64,000 bases of DNA. Origin: Catellatospora methionotrophica (GTDB lineage Bacteria > Actinomycetota > Actinomycetes > Mycobacteriales > Micromonosporaceae). Position numbers and translations under genes: made by a program. The notes beneath the pieces were generated by a model, which saw only the letters and a list, made by a program, of their open reading frames with translations, made no database searches and was not told where the DNA came from. Shown in pieces: positions 1 to 8,236 of this stretch (its first letter is position 1; each line of letters begins with the position of its first letter). Where the stretch lies: the NCBI RefSeq assembly GCF_011297335.1, contig NZ_JAAOTJ010000008.1, forward strand, positions 1 to 64,000, written 5' to 3'.

Positions 1-7
1 CCCGCCA

Positions 8-66
8 CAACTCTTAAAGACTTGCGGCCTCCAGGTGACCTGGAGGCCGCAAGTCTTTAAGAGTTG
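8..66. repeat. Family A perfect hairpin repeat, copy 1
   Basis: Two perfectly complementary 28-base arms (8-35 and 39-66) flank a 3-base loop. The outer arm begins CAACTCTTAAAGACTTGCGG and is shared with the copy at 19085-19142, while the loop-proximal bases differ. It lies 34 bases past the stop of the minus-strand NADH dehydrogenase-like gene, so it could act as its terminator, although no T-run follows the stem. Confidence 0.9.
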
Positions 67-99
67 CGAAACAGAACGGGCCCGGCTGGCCGGGCTGGG

Positions 100-1425
100 T
101 CAGGGTTGTTGGGTGGGTTGGGTGACCTGGGCGAAGGGGTCCATGGGCTGGTGGAGGGCGCCGAGGGAGACGACTTCGCGTTTGAGGAAGAGGGCCAGGG
201 TCCAGTCGGCGATCACGCGGACCTTGCGGTTCAGCGACGGGATGCGGCTCATGTGGTACGTGCGGTGCATGAACCAGGCGGGCCAGCCCTTGGCCTTGAA
301 GCCGTACACGTGGGCGACGCCCTTGTGCAGGCCGAGGCTGGCGACCGAGCCGACGTGCTTGTGCCGGTACTCGCGGATGCCCTTGCCACGTACGGTGGCG
401 ACGAGGTTGTCGGCCAGCAGGCGCGCCTGCCGTACGGCGTGCTGCGCGCTCGGCGAGCACATCTCGCCCGCGGCGGCGGTCAGGTCGGGCACCGCGGCGC
501 AGTCGCCCGCGCTCCACGCACCCTCGACGACCGCGTCGCCGTCGACGACCCGCAGCGTCGGGTTGCAGGTGAGCTTGCCCTGGGCGGTGCGGGGCAGGTC
601 GGTGGCGGCGATCATCGGGTGCGCCTTGACGCCGGCGGTCCACACGATGGTGTCCGCGGCGAACTCGCCGCCGTCGGACAGCTTCACCACGCCGTCGACG
701 CAGGAGTCCAGGCGGGTGCCCAGGCGCAGGTCCATGTTGCGCTTGAGCAGCGCCTCGACGGTGTACGCCCCCATCTGCGGCCCGACCTCGGGCAGCACCC
801 GCTGCGTGGCCTCGACCAGCACCCAGTGCATGTCGTCGGCCTTGAGCTCCGGGTAGTAGCGCAGCGCGTCGCGGGCCATGTCCTCCATCTCGCCCAGCGC
901 CTCGACCCCGGCGAAGCCCGCGCCGACGACCACGAAGGTCAGCGCGCGCTGGCGGGTCTGCGGGTCGGTGGTGGCGGCCGCGATGTCCAGGCACTCCAGC
1001 ACGTGGTTGCGCAGCCAGATGGCCTCACCGATGGTCTTGAAGCCGACCGCGTGCTCGCGCAGACCGGGGATCGGCAGCGTACGGGAGACGCTGCCGGGCG
1101 CGACGATGATGTGGTCGTACGGGATCTCCCGGGACGGGCCGACCACCGGCTGCACCGTGGCGACCTTGCGGGAGTGCTCGACCTTCGTCACCGCGCCGTG
1201 AACGATCTTGCAATCGCGCAACTCCCGGCGCAGCGGCACCACGGTGTGCCGGGGGGAGATGTTGCCCGCCGCCGCCTCGGGAAGGAACGGCTGGTACGTC
1301 ATGTGCGGCTGCGGGTCGACGACCGTGACCTCAGCCTCGGTCGAGCGCAACTTGCTGGACAGGCGCAGGGCGGCGTAGAGGCCGACGTGGCCGGCACCCA
1401 CCACCAGGATCCGTACTGGCTTCAC
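100..1425 (-). CDS. Type II NADH dehydrogenase-like NAD(P)/FAD oxidoreductase
   Basis: A 441-residue flavoprotein of the pyridine nucleotide-disulfide oxidoreductase superfamily, most like NDH-2. NDH-2 enzymes pass electrons from NADH to quinone at the inner membrane face without pumping protons. The N-terminal FAD dinucleotide-binding motif is VVGAGHVG (about residues 8-15). A second Rossmann motif, VVVGAGFAGVE (about 165-175), binds NAD(P)H, and TIVWTAGV (about 260) is the usual third FAD-site strand. Length fits the family. The start is ATG. No membrane helix is obvious, so attachment would be peripheral. It stands alone, with a hairpin repeat downstream. A related carotenoid or nitrite-type reductase role cannot be excluded from sequence alone. 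Confidence 0.82.
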   Translation of the reverse strand: MKPVRILVVGAGHVGLYAALRLSSKLRSTEAEVTVVDPQPHMTYQPFLPEAAAGNISPRHTVVPLRRELRDCKIVHGAVTKVEHSRKVATVQPVVGPSREIPYDHIIVAPGSVSRTLPIPGLREHAVGFKTIGEAIWLRNHVLECLDIAAATTDPQTRQRALTFVVVGAGFAGVEALGEMEDMARDALRYYPELKADDMHWVLVEATQRVLPEVGPQMGAYTVEALLKRNMDLRLGTRLDSCVDGVVKLSDGGEFAADTIVWTAGVKAHPMIAATDLPRTAQGKLTCNPTLRVVDGDAVVEGAWSAGDCAAVPDLTAAAGEMCSPSAQHAVRQARLLADNLVATVRGKGIREYRHKHVGSVASLGLHKGVAHVYGFKAKGWPAWFMHRTYHMSRIPSLNRKVRVIADWTLALFLKREVVSLGALHQPMDPFAQVTQPTQQP

Positions 1426-1509
1426 ACATTCACGCTACCGCCGCACCCTCGCCCTGATCAGCGCCGATGCCTGTGATCCCGGACAGCGACGCCCGTCACG
1501 CCGCCCTGA

Positions 1510-2055
1510 TCAGGGCCGCCTGCCCAGCCGAGTGAGCAGCGCCACGGCCGCCGCGACCACGACCAGGCCGACCACCAGCGCCACCGTCGGTGTGGTGATG
1601 TACATGCCCGGCAGCACCGTCGCCAGCAGGATCGCCAGCACCCCGGCCGCACCGAGCACCAGCGCCGAGCGCACCGCCCAGCGCAGCAGGACCTGGTTGT
1701 CGACGATCGCGTCGTAGGGCAGCACCGCCGCCAGCGCGGCCGCGTTGTGCAGCAGGTAGAGCGCCGCGGCCGTGGCCAGCAGCCGCCCGGTCGACGGCTG
1801 GGCACCGAACAGCAGCGTGTCGGCGAGCCACATCGCGACCATGGTCAGCATCACCAGGGTCACCGCGATCCCGCCGGGCGCGATCGCCGGGATGACGGCG
1901 AGCACGAGGAAGCCGAGCATCAGCCGCGCGGGCAGCTCCCCCGGCGCGGCCAGCAGCAGGCCGGTGAAGGCGGCCACGAAGACGACCCCGCGCACCAGCA
2001 GCGGGCCGCCGGTGATCCGCCCGAGGTCGCGCACCTGTGCCAGCAGTTGCTTCAC
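1510..2055 (-). CDS. Small integral membrane protein, last gene of the MoxR-DUF58 operon
   Basis: This 181-residue protein starts at GTG 2055, inside the stop of the DUF58 gene (GTGA overlap), so the two are translationally coupled. A longer open frame to 2433 exists, but it only reads the DUF58 gene out of frame. Five to six hydrophobic helices fill the protein: about 20-40, 45-65, 68-88, 95-112, 125-145 and 150-172. I recognise no catalytic motif and no named family. Its position suggests a membrane partner of the MoxR/DUF58 machinery, but its function is unknown. Confidence 0.75.
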   Translation of the reverse strand: MKQLLAQVRDLGRITGGPLLVRGVVFVAAFTGLLLAAPGELPARLMLGFLVLAVIPAIAPGGIAVTLVMLTMVAMWLADTLLFGAQPSTGRLLATAAALYLLHNAAALAAVLPYDAIVDNQVLLRWAVRSALVLGAAGVLAILLATVLPGMYITTPTVALVVGLVVVAAAVALLTRLGRRP

Positions 2056-3437
2056 CGCAGCACCGCCTTGGGCGCGGCGGCCAGCCGCGACACGTCGCGC
2101 AGCACGGCGTCCAGGCTGCCCGCGCCTGCCCAGGCGACCACCGGCACCCCGTGCTCGCCGAGCTGGCCCATGGTGTTCTCCCGTTCGGCCTTCCAGAGCC
2201 GGTACGACACGTCGCTCCAGGTGTTCACGGGTGGCGAGGTCAGGTCCGTGGGCAGCGTGTCCACGGCGACCACGAAGCGCCCCGACCGGGCCAGCCCGGC
2301 CAGCATCGCCGCCGAGCGGGCGTCCAGCAGTGGGGTCAGCACCACGACCAGCGCCGCGGCGGAGATGCCCGCGGCCAGCTGCGCGCCGCCCCGCTCCTGC
2401 GCGGTCGGGCTCGGGTGGGCGTCCAGCAGCCACTCCAGCACCGTCAGGTACTGCCTGCGGCCACTGGCGGGGCGCAGGCGGCGGGCCTGCGCGCCGTACT
2501 CCAGCACTGAGACGCGGTCGCCGCGGTGCAGGTAGTGCTCGGCGATCGCGGCGGCCGCGCGCACGGACCGGTCCAGCACCGACGACGCGCCGCCGATGCC
2601 GCCGGAGCGGCCCGCGTCGGCCAGCAGGTCGAGCAGGACCACCACCTCGGCGTCACGGTCGGACAGCGTCGCCGCCACGTGCAGGCGCTCGGTGCGCAGG
2701 GACACCCGCCAGTCGACGCGGCGCAGCCGGTCACCGGGGCCGAACTGGCGTACGCCCGCCAGCTCGCCGCCCTCGCCGGGCCGCCGCGAGCGGTGCTGGC
2801 CGACCAGGCCGGCCGCCCGGGGCATCGCCTCGTCGGCCTTGAACGGGTCGGTCAGCGGGTACACCTTCACGCCCAGCGCGCCGGTGACCACGGCCCGGCT
2901 GACCAGCAGCCCGTCCGCGGCGACCGCGTGCGCCGACGCCGGGCCCAGCCAGTGCCGTCCCCAGCGCACGGCCGGTCCGGCCAGCTCGACGGCGGTGGCC
3001 ACGCCGCGCGGCACCAGGGTCACGTAGGGGCGGTTGCCGCCGCGGCGGGACGGGCCCGCGTCGACTGACCCGCCCTCCAGCCGCAGCCAGGGCGAGTGCT
3101 GCAGGTGCACCACCGTCAGGTCGTACCCGGTGACGTCGCGGTTCTCGACCTCGACGGTCGCGCCGAGGTCACCGCCCTCGACCGGGAACGACTCGACCGT
3201 GGACAGCCGCAGCCCCGGCAGCGCGCGGGGACGTTTGCCCAGCGCGAAAGCCACGCTCAGGGCCAGCGGCGCGGCGAGGATCACCAGGTCCGTACGGCCC
3301 AGCAGCACGGCGGCGACCAGCAGCAGGCCCGCCACCAGCACGGCCCGGCCCAGTGCCCGGGTGGGCGACCAGTTCTCGCCGGTGTCGGCGGCCGCGACGG
3401 GCTCCAGGTCGCCCTCGGGGGAGGCTCCCTGGGACAC
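2052..3437 (-). CDS. DUF58 domain protein (MoxR-associated)
   Basis: A 461-residue protein with two N-terminal membrane helices (about 28-65), an extracytoplasmic beta-rich segment, and a C-terminal DUF58/von Willebrand A-like region. The DUF58 signature is visible as VRQFGPGDRLRRVDWR (about 228-243), which matches the family's R-x-Y/F-x-x-GD-x-x-R-x-I/V-x-W pattern. Next comes VVVLLDLLAD with metal-site-like acidic residues. The start is GTG 3437, one base after the MoxR stop. DUF58 proteins accompany MoxR AAA ATPases and are thought to act in assembly or metal insertion of partner proteins or in envelope stress. The substrate here is unknown. Confidence 0.88.
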   Translation of the reverse strand: MSQGASPEGDLEPVAAADTGENWSPTRALGRAVLVAGLLLVAAVLLGRTDLVILAAPLALSVAFALGKRPRALPGLRLSTVESFPVEGGDLGATVEVENRDVTGYDLTVVHLQHSPWLRLEGGSVDAGPSRRGGNRPYVTLVPRGVATAVELAGPAVRWGRHWLGPASAHAVAADGLLVSRAVVTGALGVKVYPLTDPFKADEAMPRAAGLVGQHRSRRPGEGGELAGVRQFGPGDRLRRVDWRVSLRTERLHVAATLSDRDAEVVVLLDLLADAGRSGGIGGASSVLDRSVRAAAAIAEHYLHRGDRVSVLEYGAQARRLRPASGRRQYLTVLEWLLDAHPSPTAQERGGAQLAAGISAAALVVVLTPLLDARSAAMLAGLARSGRFVVAVDTLPTDLTSPPVNTWSDVSYRLWKAERENTMGQLGEHGVPVVAWAGAGSLDAVLRDVSRLAAAPKAVLR

Positions 3438-3438
3438 G

Positions 3439-4518
3439 TCAGCCCCGCAGCCCGGTCGACCGGTACGGCGGGTCCAGCAGCTCGTCCTCTAACTCGGTCA
3501 GCCGCCGCGACGGCGTCGGCCGCTGGCCGGGGGACGCGGCGTGGCTGGGCAGCGCGCCGCTGACCGGAGCGGGCGTCGCGGCCAGCACCTCGGCCACCAC
3601 CGACACCGGGTCGATGCGCTTGAGCCACATCTCCGGCCGCAGCGTGATCCGGTGCGCCAGCGCGGGCAGCGCGACCCCCTTCACGTCCTCGGGGATGACG
3701 TAGTCGCGCCCGGCCAGCGCGGCGCGGGCCCGCGACAGCAGCAGCAGGGCCAGCGAGCCGCGCGGCGACGAGCCGACCAGCACCGCCGGGTGCTCGCGGG
3801 TAGCCGCGGCCAGCGACACGATGTAACGGCAGACGGAGTCCTCGACCTCGATCTGCTCCAGCCCGGCCTGCATGCGCAGCAGGGTCGGCGCGTCGACGAC
3901 CGGCTCGACCTCGGACTCCTCCTGGCGGCGGACCATGCGGCGGCGGAGCACGTTCAGTTCCTCGTCGGCCTCCGGGTAGCCGAACGACACGCGCAGCATG
4001 AAGCGGTCGAGCTGCGCCTCGGGCAGCGGGTAGGTGCCCTCGTACTCGATCGGGTTGGCCGTGGCCAGCACGTGGAACGGGGCCTCCAGGCGGTAGGTCA
4101 CGCCCTCGACGGAGACCTGCTTCTCCTGCATCGCCTCCAGCAGCGCCGCCTGCGTCTTCGGCGGCGTGCGGTTGATCTCGTCGGCGAGCAGCAGGTTCGT
4201 GAAGACCGGACCGGCCCGGAAGGTGAAGTCGTGGGTGCGCTGGTCGTACAGGAACGAGCCGGTCACGTCCGCGGGCAGCAGGTCAGGGGTGAACTGCAGG
4301 CGGCGGAAGTCCAGGCCCAGCACCTGGGCGAAGGTGCGCGCGGTCAGCGTCTTGCCCAGTCCGGGCAGGTCCTCCAGCAGCACGTGGCCACCGGCGAGGA
4401 TGCCCGCCAGCACCAGTTCCAGGGAGTCCCGCTTGCCCACCATCACGGTGCCGACCCGGTCGAGCACCTGCTGGGCGAGACGGCCGACCTCAGCGGCGGG
4501 GATCGGTTGCATGCTCAC
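3439..4518 (-). CDS. MoxR-family AAA+ ATPase
   Basis: A 359-residue AAA+ ATPase of the MoxR (AAA_3) class, a chaperone-like motor that works with DUF58 or VWA proteins. Walker A is LPGLGKT (residues 51-57) and Walker B is LLLADEIN (about 109-116). The sensor/arginine-finger region follows, and then the winged AAA_lid_2 domain around residues 240-320. The start is GTG 4518, overlapping the preceding stop (GTGA). Its five-gene overlapping operon (5839 to 1510) has the typical actinobacterial order DUF4129, membrane protein, MoxR, DUF58, so co-translation of a complex is likely. Confidence 0.93.
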   Translation of the reverse strand: MSMQPIPAAEVGRLAQQVLDRVGTVMVGKRDSLELVLAGILAGGHVLLEDLPGLGKTLTARTFAQVLGLDFRRLQFTPDLLPADVTGSFLYDQRTHDFTFRAGPVFTNLLLADEINRTPPKTQAALLEAMQEKQVSVEGVTYRLEAPFHVLATANPIEYEGTYPLPEAQLDRFMLRVSFGYPEADEELNVLRRRMVRRQEESEVEPVVDAPTLLRMQAGLEQIEVEDSVCRYIVSLAAATREHPAVLVGSSPRGSLALLLLSRARAALAGRDYVIPEDVKGVALPALAHRITLRPEMWLKRIDPVSVVAEVLAATPAPVSGALPSHAASPGQRPTPSRRLTELEDELLDPPYRSTGLRG

Positions 4519-5132
4519 AGTTTCTCCAAGGCATTGACGATCACATCGAGTTCGCGAGGGCTGGGCGGGCGCTTGGCCGGCACCGTGAGGAGCGTCCAGA
4601 GCGGATCACCGAGCAGCCTACGCGCGCGTTCGGGCTCGGTCGCGCGGTTGACGCCGTGGCGCTGGCGCAGCCGCTCGTCGACGACCTCGGCCAGGCGCGG
4701 CTGCACCCGCCGCTGGAAGCGGGCCGCGTCGGTGTGGCTCCACTCCAGGATGGTCTCCCAGCGGGCCACGGCAAGCCGCAGGCCGTCGGTGACCTCGGAC
4801 TGGTCGGCGGCGACGGCCCGTCCGGCCCTGCGCGGCGGCAGCGGGGCCCGCAGCGAGCGGGCCATCCGCCACACCCCGACCACGGTCAGCGCCACCGCGA
4901 AGACCAGCGGCAACGGCATGCTGAGGCTGAACACCTGGAGCGTGATCCAGCCGGCCGCGGTCCAGGCGATGGTGAATCCGAGCAGGCTCAGCCAGCGGGT
5001 CGCCTTCGGCCGGGGCGGGCGCGCCGCGACCGGCCCCTCCGGACGGCTGAACCCGCCGAGCAGGTCGCCCAGGCTCGCGCCCTCGTCGACGTCGCCGTCC
5101 ACGAAGTCGTCGTGCTCGCTGCGCTCGTTCAT
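4515..5132 (-). CDS. Membrane protein between DUF4129 and MoxR genes
   Basis: A 205-residue protein with an acidic, charged N-terminus (about 1-40) and two adjacent membrane helices (about 45-90). Its basic, alanine-rich C-terminal half looks helical and cytoplasmic. It overlaps both neighbours by four bases (ATGA upstream, GTGA downstream). Such unnamed two-helix proteins are common at this place in actinobacterial MoxR operons. No enzymatic motif is visible, and a scaffold role for MoxR/DUF58 is only inference. Confidence 0.8.
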   Translation of the reverse strand: MNERSEHDDFVDGDVDEGASLGDLLGGFSRPEGPVAARPPRPKATRWLSLLGFTIAWTAAGWITLQVFSLSMPLPLVFAVALTVVGVWRMARSLRAPLPPRRAGRAVAADQSEVTDGLRLAVARWETILEWSHTDAARFQRRVQPRLAEVVDERLRQRHGVNRATEPERARRLLGDPLWTLLTVPAKRPPSPRELDVIVNALEKL

Positions 5133-5839
5133 GAGGCCACCCCGCTGCGGGTTCCCGCGGTCAGCTCGTCGCGCAGGCGGTTCAGGGAGGCCCTGGCCTG
5201 CAGGCGCATGTCGTCGTCGACACGGTGGGTGGCGTAGCGGGCGCGGCGGTACACGTCGGCGAAGCCGTTGAGCACCCCGGCGTCGAGGCGGCGGCGGTGG
5301 AGCATGCGTACGACCAGGTCGGTGGCGGTGTCGTCGGGCAGGCGCGGCACGCCCGCCGCCGCGGCGGCCTGCTCCAGGCGCACCCAGCAGGCGATGACGG
5401 CGGTACGCGGATCAGCGGCGTCGTCGTCGAGGTCGAGCAGGCCGGCGTCGAGCGCCGCGACGACCTCCTCCTCGTCGGTGAGCTGCGCGATGCGGGTCGG
5501 CGGCTTCTCCCGGATGGCCCGGCGGCGGAACTTCGTGGTCGACTTGGCAGCGGCCTTGAGCAGCACGATCAGTACGGCCGCCCCGATGGCCAGCAGCATG
5601 CCGAGGCCGACCACGCCCAGCCAGCCGGAGTCGGCGGTGTCCTCGGGGGCCGCCGACGGCGACGGGGACGGCGACCGCGGGGACGGCGAGGCCGAGGCGG
5701 TCGGGGTGGGGTTGGCCGACGCGGACTGCTCCGGCGCGGCCCGGCCGATCGGCAGCACCGAGACCGAGGCCGTCGCGGCCGCGAGCATCAGCAGCGCGGC
5801 CACGGCCAGCAACGGCCACCAGCGACGCAACGCTCCCAT
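5129..5839 (-). CDS. DUF4129 domain-containing membrane protein
   Basis: This 236-residue protein is the first gene of the MoxR operon. An N-terminal signal/anchor helix (about 7-27) is followed by an extracellular Ser/Pro/Ala-rich linker (about 35-65). A second helix lies at about 75-95, and a cytoplasmic C-terminal DUF4129 domain spans about 140-230 with the family-like run VIACWVRLEQAAAAAG. The ATG start has GGAGCGGGG about six bases upstream. DUF4129 proteins co-occur with MoxR/DUF58 and, in some bacteria, with transglutaminase-like proteins. None is present here. The function is not established. Confidence 0.83.
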   Translation of the reverse strand: MGALRRWWPLLAVAALLMLAAATASVSVLPIGRAAPEQSASANPTPTASASPSPRSPSPSPSAAPEDTADSGWLGVVGLGMLLAIGAAVLIVLLKAAAKSTTKFRRRAIREKPPTRIAQLTDEEEVVAALDAGLLDLDDDAADPRTAVIACWVRLEQAAAAAGVPRLPDDTATDLVVRMLHRRRLDAGVLNGFADVYRRARYATHRVDDDMRLQARASLNRLRDELTAGTRSGVAS

Positions 5840-5918
5840 GGATCCCCGCTCCGAATATCGCTTCCACCAGCGGCGTCAGGTCCCCGGCCCGGTCGGGTCC
5901 GATCCGCACCGGATCGGC

Positions 5919-6695
5919 TCAGCCGAGGCCGGCGAGGTGCCGGGCCTGGCTCAGCACGTCGTCCAGCATGGCGGGTGTGAGCCGCCCGGTAAAGGTGTTC
6001 TGCTGGCTGACGTGGTACGAGCCGAGCAGCGCCGGTCCAGGTTGCGGACTGCCGGGGCCGCCCTCCGGGAGGAAGACTGCCCCGTGCCCGAACTTCGGAC
6101 GCGGCACCGGCGGCTTGACGCCGTACACCGTGGACAGCGTAGGCCACCACGCCGCCCACGCGAACGCGCCGAGCGCGATCACCACCCGCAGGGTTGGCCG
6201 CAGCAGCGTGACCTCGCGATGCAGCCACGGCGCACAGGTGTCGCGCTCGACCGGCGTCGGTTTGTTGTCCGGGGGCGCGCAGCGCACCGCCGACGCGATG
6301 CGCACGTCGCTCAGGTGCAGCCCGTCGTCACGGGACACGCTGGTGGGCTGGTTGGCCAGGCCCGCCCGGTGCAGCGCGGCGAACAGCACGTCGCCGCTGC
6401 GGTCGCCGGTGAAGATGCGCCCGGTGCGGTTGCCGCCGTGCGCCGCCGGGGCGAGCCCGAGGATCAGGATGCGGGCGTCGGGCGCGCCGAAGCCGGGGAC
6501 CGGACGTCCCCAGTACACCTCGTCGCGGAACGCCGCCCGCTTGGTCGCGGCGATCTCCTCCCGCCAGGCCACCAGCCGGGGGCACCGGCGGCAGCCGGAG
6601 ATCTCCTCGTCGAGCGCGGCCAGCTCGGCCGCGCTCGACGCCGCCGGGCCGGCTGTCCCGGCGGGCCGCCGGGACGCGCCGTCGGCAGAGGTCAC
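5919..6695 (-). CDS. Uracil-DNA glycosylase, family 5 (UdgB-like)
   Basis: A 258-residue DNA repair enzyme that removes uracil, and in family 5 often hypoxanthine or xanthine, from DNA. Motif A is GLAPAAHGGN (80-89), where family 5 lacks the catalytic Asp found in other UDGs. The second active-site segment is GSYHVSQQNT near the C-terminus. Four cysteines suited to a 4Fe-4S cluster are visible (C35, C38, C139, C154). The GTG start at 6695 overlaps the stop of the upstream hydrolase (GTGA). An open frame to 7271 merely crosses that gene. With the family 1 Ung at 51256-51930 the window has two independent UDGs, which fits a genome rich in deaminable C. Confidence 0.88.
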   Translation of the reverse strand: MTSADGASRRPAGTAGPAASSAAELAALDEEISGCRRCPRLVAWREEIAATKRAAFRDEVYWGRPVPGFGAPDARILILGLAPAAHGGNRTGRIFTGDRSGDVLFAALHRAGLANQPTSVSRDDGLHLSDVRIASAVRCAPPDNKPTPVERDTCAPWLHREVTLLRPTLRVVIALGAFAWAAWWPTLSTVYGVKPPVPRPKFGHGAVFLPEGGPGSPQPGPALLGSYHVSQQNTFTGRLTPAMLDDVLSQARHLAGLG

Positions 6696-7372
6696 AGCGT
6701 GGTGCGCAGCAGTTCCACGGTGCGCGCCCAGGCGCTGGCCGCCGCCGTGGCGTTGTAGACCTCGGGGCGGTCGTCGTTGACGAACGCGTGGTGGGTGCCG
6801 GGGTAGTCGTGCACGATGCAGGTGCCGCCGGCCTCCTCGATGGCAGCACGGGCGATCTTGATGCCGGGGGCCGCTGAGGTGCCGTCCTCCTCGCTGCAGT
6901 GGATCATCGCGGTCTTGCCCTGGTAGTTCGACCACTGCGGGGCCATGCGCTCCCACGGCAGCGCCGGGTAGAAGCCGACCGCGGCGGTGATCTCGTCGCT
7001 GACCGTGGCGGACCACAGCGCCAGGCTGCCGCCCATGCAGAAGCCCACCGCACCCACGCCGCCGGTGGTCTCCGGGCGTCCGGCCAGGTATGACGCCGCG
7101 CCCGCGATGTCCTTGGCGGCCTGGTCCATGGCCAGGCCCATCATCAGCTTGCCGGCCTCGTCGGGCTCGGTGGTGTGCGCGCCGTGGTACAGGTCGGGCG
7201 CGAGCGCCACGAACCCGGCCTCGGCGAATCGGTCGGCCAGCGAGATGATGTGCGGCACGAGCCCCCACCACTCCTGGATCACGATGACCGCAGGTCCACT
7301 GCCGCTCTTGGGCAGCGCGAGGTAGCCCTCACTGGTCCCCCCGTTGCTGGGGTAGTCCACCATTTCACCCAT
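6692..7372 (-). CDS. Dienelactone hydrolase family protein
   Basis: A 226-residue alpha/beta hydrolase of the dienelactone hydrolase family. The nucleophile is a cysteine in GFCMGG (C112), with D163 and H194/H195 (GTHHAF) completing the triad and E34 in QEWWG matching the family's switch glutamate. Family members hydrolyse dienelactone in chloroaromatic degradation, but in actinobacteria most are of unknown substrate. It is translationally coupled to the UDG gene, which is a functional mismatch that probably reflects operon packing. No chlorocatechol genes are nearby. Confidence 0.87.
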   Translation of the reverse strand: MGEMVDYPSNGGTSEGYLALPKSGSGPAVIVIQEWWGLVPHIISLADRFAEAGFVALAPDLYHGAHTTEPDEAGKLMMGLAMDQAAKDIAGAASYLAGRPETTGGVGAVGFCMGGSLALWSATVSDEITAAVGFYPALPWERMAPQWSNYQGKTAMIHCSEEDGTSAAPGIKIARAAIEEAGGTCIVHDYPGTHHAFVNDDRPEVYNATAAASAWARTVELLRTTL

Positions 7373-7466
7373 CGGTCGTCCTCCTGACGGTCAGTCGTCA
7401 TTGGCTGGTCGCACAGTCGTGGCGTTCCGGGTAGCCAACCACACCGGACGGTACCGGGGAAGACGA

Positions 7467-7517
7467 CGGCGGCGTGGCGAAAGTTACGACTTATGGTCGT
7501 AACTCACCACGCCGCCG
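7467..7517. terminator. Long hairpin downstream of the 7547-7996 gene
   Basis: CGGCGGCGTGG (7467-7477) pairs with CCACGCCGCCG (7507-7517). Inside it GTTACGAC (7483-7490) pairs with GTCGTAAC (7496-7503) around a 5-base loop. It lies 30 bases past the stop of the minus-strand gene, so it is probably its terminator. No T-run follows. Confidence 0.7.
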
Positions 7518-7546
7518 CGAGGGTGCTATAGCGGAGCGAGCTCAGC

Positions 7547-7996
7547 TCACTTGGCAGCCAGGCACCAGACGTCGCCGGTGCCGGTGCCGGTGCCGTACCA
7601 GATGGCGGCGATGGCGGTCGGGAACGCGCTGCAGGGGTTGCCCGCGGCCATCTGCGCGCTGAACGCCGCCTTGGTGAACTTGTCCTCGACCAGGCCGACG
7701 ACCTTGTTCTTCGCCTCCGGGTCGGCGCAGTCGACGACCTTGGCGTCGTCCACGTCCTGGAACTCGTTGACACAGTCGCCGACGCTCGCCGTGGTCACGC
7801 TGCCGGTGATGTTGTCCCACAGCTCGCCCAGCCCGGCGCCCACGGCGAACTTGACCGCGATGACGACGATGATGACGACCACCACACCGAGGATCTTCTT
7901 GATCGCTCCGCCCGACTTCTTCGGCGGCTCGGTGGCCTCCGGTGCGGCGGGGGTGGGGGTGAACTGCGAACCCGCAGCGGCTTCCTGCTCGCTCAT
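7547..7996 (-). CDS. Single-pass membrane protein with LppU-like extracellular domain
   Basis: A 149-residue protein. A charged cytoplasmic tail rich in Pro, Ala and Glu (1-33) precedes one membrane helix (about 35-57). The extracellular domain carries three or four cysteines and VGDCVNEF (about 72-79) followed by VVDCADPEA. That pattern resembles the LppU/SCO3897-type actinobacterial domain, but the family call is tentative and no function is known. The ATG start at 7996 is chosen because GGAAGGAA sits just upstream. An in-frame extension to 8140 lacks such a site. Confidence 0.72.
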   Translation of the reverse strand: MSEQEAAAGSQFTPTPAAPEATEPPKKSGGAIKKILGVVVVIIVVIAVKFAVGAGLGELWDNITGSVTTASVGDCVNEFQDVDDAKVVDCADPEAKNKVVGLVEDKFTKAAFSAQMAAGNPCSAFPTAIAAIWYGTGTGTGDVWCLAAK

Positions 7997-8177
7997 TGCA
8001 TTTCCTTCCGAGGGGTGCCCTCGTCCGGATCGGGTCGCGGCCGGGGCGGGAAAATCTCGCGTGCTGTCGCGAGACCGCGTCACCTTAGCGTTTGCTGTGA
8101 ATCTTCGCGACCCCGTTGACAAGTACCGCGGGCATGCCATCCGGACGGCCGGAAATGCCGACCGCTTCAGACCGCGC

Positions 8178-8212
8178 CGGGTCGCCCGTTCAGTGGTCTG
8201 ACGGGCGACCCG
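8178..8212. terminator. Perfect 12-bp hairpin past the PadR-linked membrane gene
   Basis: CGGGTCGCCCGT (8178-8189) is perfectly complementary to ACGGGCGACCCG (8201-8212) with an 11-base loop. It lies 25 bases downstream of the stop of the minus-strand gene ending at 8237 and fits an L-shaped actinobacterial terminator without a T-run. Confidence 0.7.
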
Positions 8213-8236
8213 ACTCCGCGCGAGCGGCCTACGACG

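Noticed and set aside
5919-7271. Fusion of dienelactone hydrolase and UDG frames
   Set aside because: The upper half is the hydrolase gene out of frame. GTGA at 6692-6695 separates the two genes.
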